Source: Citrobacter europaeus
GTDB taxonomy: Bacteria; Pseudomonadota; Gammaproteobacteria; Enterobacterales; Enterobacteriaceae
NCBI GenBank assembly: GCA_020099315.1
Contig: CP083650.1
Coordinates: 1,178,001 to 1,242,000, forward strand
Length of the DNA: 64,000 bases
Direction: 5' to 3'
Of the stretch, positions 61,101 through 64,000 are shown one piece after another. A program made the position numbers and the translations under genes. Numbering within the stretch: position 1 is the stretch's first letter; each line of letters starts with the position of its first letter. The notes under the pieces were generated by a model. It made no database searches and was not told the origin of the DNA. It worked only from the letters and a program-made list of their open reading frames with translations.

Positions 61101-64000
61101 GTACCTTTACCATTGACGTTAAGGATGTTGTTCAGCCCATCTTTCATGTTCAGCGCCACGCTGGTACGGATCCCCGGGCCATCGTTGGCATTGATGGTCA
61201 CGTCATTGAGCGTGATATCGGTATTGTTGGCATCGTTTTGAATACCGGCACCCGTCCCTTTAGCGCTGATAGTCACACCTTTTGCAGCCAGCTTACCCGC
61301 TCCCGTCTCGAGACGAATGCCGTCTGCTGAACCATTGGTCGTGATGGCATCGCCGGCATTACCGGTAATACTCAGGCTTGCACCATTGGTCAGCAGAACC
61401 CCTGCGGTTCCGTCATCAACGGTTACCTGGCCCAGTTTTTTAATCTGTGCGCTGTCACCTGAAGCCCGTACGCCGATGCCGTTGCTGACGTGCAGGGCGC
61501 TGGAGGCGTTATTGGTTAAACTCCCGCCTTTTTGAACATCAACACCGATGCTGTCGACGCTGGCCAGATCGATAATCGCTTTGGTATCGAGGATCAGGTT
61601 GCCCAGATTTCTCGCCACATAGGCGATAACCTTGTTGCCGCTGACTTCAGAGGTGATCTTCGCGTCCGAGGTGAGGGTGGTGCTCGTGGCATTACCCTGC
61701 GTATTGCCATTCAATTGATGCGCCTGACCATCCACAACCCCGGCAACGGTTCTTTCACCGGTCAGATTAATGGTGGTTTTATCGCTGATAGTTCCTTTCG
61801 CGCCGCCCTCGATAACCAGTGCCGCGGAGTCGGTACCCTGAACGGTGAACGTTGCTTCACCAGTATCTACGCTACTGCCAGCCCCGGTGGCGAGAACGCC
61901 AACAGAATTGTTACCGCTGAGAGTCAGATTCAGGTTGGAAGTGGACTGATCTTTCGGGTTAGTGGTATTACCGGCCAGCAATGCGCCATTGGCGATACGG
62001 AAAATGGTGGTGCGATCCTGACCGTTGTCATTCATCACCGCCTGACCAATATTGGCGGTAGCGCCTTTACCATACAGGTAATAACCAATCTGATCGGTGC
62101 TGTTGAATGACGGGCTACTCAGGCTGTCAACGTTAGCGATGGCGTTATCACGCACGTGTACGCCGATGTTACCGGCCTTATCCAGCGTGATGTTGGAGTA
62201 AACGTTGACCACTGCCTGGCCGTTAGCGCCGCCTTCTGCCCAGATGGCGTAGTTACGGTTACCGACGCCGCCTTCTCCGTCCACCACGATAGAGCCTGCC
62301 GCGCTGGTGGTGACTTCGGCATTTTTGTTATTGGCGCTAACGTGGATCCCCACGTTGTTGGTGCCATTTACGTTAATCTTGCCGTCGTTGCGGATTTCCT
62401 GATTATTTTCCGCGCCACTGTCGCGTACGGAAATGCCGTAGTTCTTACTGCTACCTCCTTCAGAACCGCCATTGATCACGATGTTGCCGGTATTGAGGAC
62501 GTTGCCCGTGGCATTCCCGACCAGAATCCCCGCGGCGTTACGTATGCCGGTTCCCAGCGTGATAAGGCCGTTGTTAATAACTTCTTTAGCACTCTTGGTC
62601 ATAATACCAGCGCTCAGGCTGGAACCGCCCGCCATGGTGACATCTTTAGACGGATCGCTTGCGTCGCGACCAAGATAAATTGAGGCATTCTGAGCGTTGG
62701 TAAAGGTGGCATTCCCGGCGACTTCTACGCCATAAGCGGTGCCTTTGGCAAAGGATGCACCGCTTTTACGCCCATCTACGACGTTGATATCGCCGTTGTT
62801 GACCCCTTGCGCATCGTCAGACAATTGCATACCAATAGCCAGCGTCAGCGAAGAGTCGGGTACGTCTTTGCTCCAGGGATCGGCTGCCGACGCGGTACCA
62901 AAGTTATCGGTGGTGATCGCCTGGTTGATGGTGCCATTGTTCGCTATCTGGCTGGCGCCTTGCCCCTGCATGCCAAATGCGCCATAGCTGTTGACGTTTT
63001 GGTTGCCGTCTTTGTCGATAAACAGCCCGGAATTGATGATCCCGTTGTTGGTTGCCGTAGCGTCTTTTGCCAGCATGCCAATCGCCAGACTCTGTCCGGT
63101 AGAAGTACGTAATGCGTTCAGTTGGCCGAGGTTGTTGATAACCCCGCCATCAATGGCTTTCATGACGCCATTAATACTGCCGTCAACGGCAATAATCGCA
63201 TCTTGGTTCAGGGTGCCGGTGGTGCCTGCACCGTTGGCGTAAATAGCATGCAGCTCACCGCGGCCAGCGGTCGCGTTATTGCTATGTGACAAGCCGTCGG
63301 TCCAGACGTCGTAATCCCAGGTGAGCACGTCTGAGGGCTTGCTGGAGTTGATAAGATCATCAATCAGCTCGGCATATTTCGTTTGTGCGGCGGTGGAGGT
63401 AGTGACAACATTTGCATCCAGCCACAGCTGGATTTGGCTGACTTTTTCGCCTTCCGGGTTTTCTGCTGCATCGCTGCTGTTGCCCAACAGCCAGTCGTTA
63501 AAATCGGCCAGATCCTGCGTGTTGGTAATGCTAAATGTGCGCTCACCCGTTTCGACGACATTGCCGTCTGTATCATAACCGTAGGTCATGAGCTTCACAT
63601 CATCGCCAAACACAGAGGTTTGCGCCGAGCCGGCGAAGGTTTTTTCAGGAATAACCGGAGCAGCGTTAAATTTTATGTAGTTATCGGATTGCCAGTTAAC
63701 CTGGCTACCAGCGTCCTGAGCCTCCAGTAAGGAGGAGTCTTTGGCCAGCAACTCGATAGTATTGGCTTTGTCGCGGACATTGAGCGTGTCGTTGCCAATA
63801 TCCAGATTGGCTATGGAGCCATTTGTCGCCAGCGCGATGCCAAATTGTTTATAGATTTTAGACAACGTTGGATCGTAGGTGTTTAATGCCGAATCGCCAA
63901 TCTGCGATTCGGTAAGGAAATTATTTAAGTCATTGGTGTTAAAGACTTTAATAGTTGTAGGTTCGCCAGGGAAGGCCGGGTCGTTAATATCAAATTCTGT
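55151..64000 (-). CDS. Giant type Va autotransporter adhesin (N-terminus beyond window)
   Basis: 2949 in-frame residues, and the frame is still open at base 64000, so the start and signal peptide lie outside; a TTG at 63865 is only an internal codon. From the N-side: a long beta-helical passenger rich in Asn/Gly/Thr (repeats such as NNGxIN, GIxVxGNAT), then eight PATR-type units (GxLxKxGxGTLxLTGDNTYTGGTTIxxGTLxxG) between about 60250 and 56550, then a linker and a C-terminal barrel of about 280 residues starting near NWYLRSEYRPE (about 56140) and ending IGFKKSF with terminal Phe. This is the AIDA/Ag43-like class: the barrel inserts in the outer membrane and exposes the passenger. No protease motif was noticed. 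Adhesion or aggregation is inferred. Confidence 0.93.
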   Translation of the reverse strand, partial: TEFDINDPAFPGEPTTIKVFNTNDLNNFLTESQIGDSALNTYDPTLSKIYKQFGIALATNGSIANLDIGNDTLNVRDKANTIELLAKDSSLLEAQDAGSQVNWQSDNYIKFNAAPVIPEKTFAGSAQTSVFGDDVKLMTYGYDTDGNVVETGERTFSITNTQDLADFNDWLLGNSSDAAENPEGEKVSQIQLWLDANVVTTSTAAQTKYAELIDDLINSSKPSDVLTWDYDVWTDGLSHSNNATAGRGELHAIYANGAGTTGTLNQDAIIAVDGSINGVMKAIDGGVINNLGQLNALRTSTGQSLAIGMLAKDATATNNGIINSGLFIDKDGNQNVNSYGAFGMQGQGASQIANNGTINQAITTDNFGTASAADPWSKDVPDSSLTLAIGMQLSDDAQGVNNGDINVVDGRKSGASFAKGTAYGVEVAGNATFTNAQNASIYLGRDASDPSKDVTMAGGSSLSAGIMTKSAKEVINNGLITLGTGIRNAAGILVGNATGNVLNTGNIVINGGSEGGSSKNYGISVRDSGAENNQEIRNDGKINVNGTNNVGIHVSANNKNAEVTTSAAGSIVVDGEGGVGNRNYAIWAEGGANGQAVVNVYSNITLDKAGNIGVHVRDNAIANVDSLSSPSFNSTDQIGYYLYGKGATANIGQAVMNDNGQDRTTIFRIANGALLAGNTTNPKDQSTSNLNLTLSGNNSVGVLATGAGSSVDTGEATFTVQGTDSAALVIEGGAKGTISDKTTINLTGERTVAGVVDGQAHQLNGNTQGNATSTTLTSDAKITSEVSGNKVIAYVARNLGNLILDTKAIIDLASVDSIGVDVQKGGSLTNNASSALHVSNGIGVRASGDSAQIKKLGQVTVDDGTAGVLLTNGASLSITGNAGDAITTNGSADGIRLETGAGKLAAKGVTISAKGTGAGIQNDANNTDITLNDVTINANDGPGIRTSVALNMKDGLNNILNVNGKGTGFAFEQRNGDAVTGDLTIGKGYTIEVQNSEGSGIRANTDGRVTTNADINVHDSAGGSAIIAKNVSALTNSGKIISASTTSPVIDASGDSSKTITNTGTLQAINDTAVAIQSGKGNDTIDISGGVTSGVINTGEGADTFNWRSGSYAGEVNFAGTGGNNKANIGNVTLDKTRHIMTAAGTGNALTFTDTKDAKIGTLASDNLNTGTNIGTGWDSLTISGSNADVRVVENLNLASKTIAVNNGATLRTGDHVEPTSTAASIGDYDITTQGAGSKVIFDTQGDTSAAQIYRGIISGDGKFERAAGGTTVFTANNSYTGSTTIDQTGTLQLGDGGNEGEVSAVSDIIDNGVLAINRANTVLLNGVISGIGALQQIGSGITRLNGNNTYTGETTVTDGTLLVNGDQSAARGATTVSGTSTLGGNGVIGGNVLMNDATTLSAGDGGAGTLSINGNLQLGSKTTSAFELGKAYTPGGALNDLINVAGDLQLDGTLDVTTSQGGNFGPGVYRIYNYGGTLNNQTLELGAIPDSQDKSNIFVQTSIDKQVNLVNANGVTLQFWDGATVNQSHGASGIEGDNKIDGGDGKWMAIGSQGDNNWTTATGEGNAPWAQKSFAVFTTKGGTVTVDNAVGEVNFSGAQFDADGYVVKGDALNAYATTENATHAGQTPGTGELLLRVGAGGAGQNYTATIESVIREASTTDKLTLVKTDLGRLILSGDNEYRGGTRIDGGTLQISSDSNLGQSGTDLAINNGSTLQMGADLTSNRTIELGAHDNAAVFDLNSHHFTPTGEITGDGKLKVTSSSSDAGSTLSLDRANSYKGDTEIAGTGNANNVTVNVSKTGAFGSNESSTVNVNKGATLNVSGTDTSLQSLTMNIADSLLTLADNVTAASAKLNLTGAAKAVLTNNATAGNAKVNVSQDSTLALEENASGGNATVNNSGLMTLADQAMAEDTVVKNLAGGKVDISAVDSATSIGSLSGAGNVELGNKELSLGNLHLDDTISGIISGNGGSLVKIGDGTLTLTGDNTWTGATDVNEGVLLVNGNQSAATGQVTVKSGATLGGNGIIGGAVDVLDDGHITAGAAINSVGKLTTGSLTLSDNAQLDYQFGQAYTPGGAFNDLIDVNGDLTLDGKLNIETSPGGSFDVGVYRVINYTGTLTNNVMDIANAPEAADSLYVQTSVKNQVNLVNHAGLTLRFWDGTGGENGEWKNNGVINGGDGIWQSSQGNDNWTTDESTPEGALNAPFTDAAFAVFQGEAGNVTVDNSKGDVIISGAQFATDGYRVGGEAITTDTANTLIRVGDGTVDGANYTATIDSVIRGTGGLNKGDLGTLILTGDNTYSGGTTITSGTLQVAGDTNLGAPETGITFNGGTLKYGEAFDTARQVTLESGGGTFDTNGHNVSLLTEVEGNGQLTKTGKGSLTLTLDNTYTGGTTIEQGVLQLGNGGNIGSIQGDIVDNGVLNVNRGDTLALTGNISGEGQLHQTGSGVTELQGENSYSGATLIANGVLRAGNTNTLSSASHHYVVADTTLNTQGYNQTVAGLSNGGDVSLIGQQTGTTLTVKGDYTGEKGTINMAAIQNGSGAGIADRLIIDGGKASGSTLLDVDGSGLGAPTIGDGIEVVTALNGATTTAQTSRDAFHLAADRMAAGAFEYQLHAGNAQGQGENWYLRSEYRPETMLYSGLASVVRQGDISLLGNMHQRMGDEVKPGIDEDNRAWARMIGYSGKTKLDDAAGTQTSSHTMGIQVGVDMYANDSWKAGLYTSILDIDSNVKGTKTGSDGKGGNIDDNAFYVGGYATWFSGDGMYVDNVLQYGNHKSRLAATGNNGSYTVRGNTLTASTEVGKSFRLGASAWSLEPQAQLIYQYSDFDNGHLDGVTQTKVKMDTADSFTARLGVRLVADYDTNHGKFQPYGRVNVWQGLGSKDKTHFSNAVATTTLESSQQYSSTEVAAGLSWSIDRNLQVYGELGTQFSNGGSKSQVEAPVNASIGFKKSF

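Noticed and set aside
55400..63730. Many open frames on the plus strand across the autotransporter, some of 150-220 codons
   Set aside because: They are antisense shadows of a repetitive, high-GC coding frame; they lack ribosome sites and resemble no protein family.
1..64000. CRISPR arrays, insertion sequences, integrases, rRNA
   Set aside because: No spaced direct repeats of CRISPR type, no transposase or integrase motifs and no rRNA sequence were seen; the only repeats are REP, ERIC and the autotransporter's internal modules.

Overview
The window is enterobacterial chromosome, most like Citrobacter or a close relative. The backbone order tesA-ybbA-ybbP ... selU-purK-purE-lpxH-ppiB-cysS-ybcI-ybcJ-folD is shared by Escherichia and Salmonella. 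The fimbrial cluster that follows (fimA-I-C-D-H-F, then fimZ, fimY and fimW in reverse, ending at tRNA-Arg UCU) is the Salmonella type. The tor, cus and rcl genes beyond the tRNA resemble their E. coli counterparts. The species assignment is an inference from gene content and from remembered protein similarity; no database search was run.

Layout. 1-3.6 kb: 5' part of tesA, divergent from the ybbAP exporter. 3.8-7.8 kb: a porin and a MetQ/MetN/MetI-type ABC importer (sfbABC-like). 7.8-15.4 kb: housekeeping genes for tRNA modification (selU), purine synthesis (purEK, with a PurR box next to an ERIC element), lipid A (lpxH), proline isomerisation (ppiB), cysteinyl-tRNA synthesis (cysS) and folate (folD). 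15.4-25.0 kb: type 1 fimbriae and their three regulators. 25.25 kb: argU/fimU tRNA with a clear promoter.

Beyond the tRNA lies an accessory block with no integrase in view. 25.3-34.4 kb: the complete TorSTR-TorCAD TMAO respiration system with four tor boxes. 34.4-34.8 kb: a UspF-like protein. 35.4-38.9 kb: torYZ, a second pentahaem cytochrome and S-/N-oxide reductase pair, preceded by a perfect FNR-type palindrome. 39.0-39.8 kb: a metallo-beta-lactamase-fold protein. 39.9-48.8 kb: the CusRS-CusCFBA copper/silver efflux system, joined by a 70-residue His-rich secreted protein resembling part of SilE/PcoE and preceded by its own CusR-box-like site. 48.9-52.3 kb: rclR-rclABC reactive chlorine defence. 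52.8-55.0 kb: three co-oriented regulatory genes (PilZ/YcgR-like c-di-GMP receptor, LuxR-type regulator, EAL phosphodiesterase). 55.15-64.0 kb: a giant autotransporter adhesin on the opposite strand, still open at the window edge after 2949 residues.

The region holds two surface-attachment systems (fimbriae and autotransporter) with regulators and c-di-GMP proteins nearby, and several respiratory and stress systems. The most interesting parts are the mini-SilE gene with its putative operator, the c-di-GMP trio facing the autotransporter, and the internal duplication of the autotransporter.
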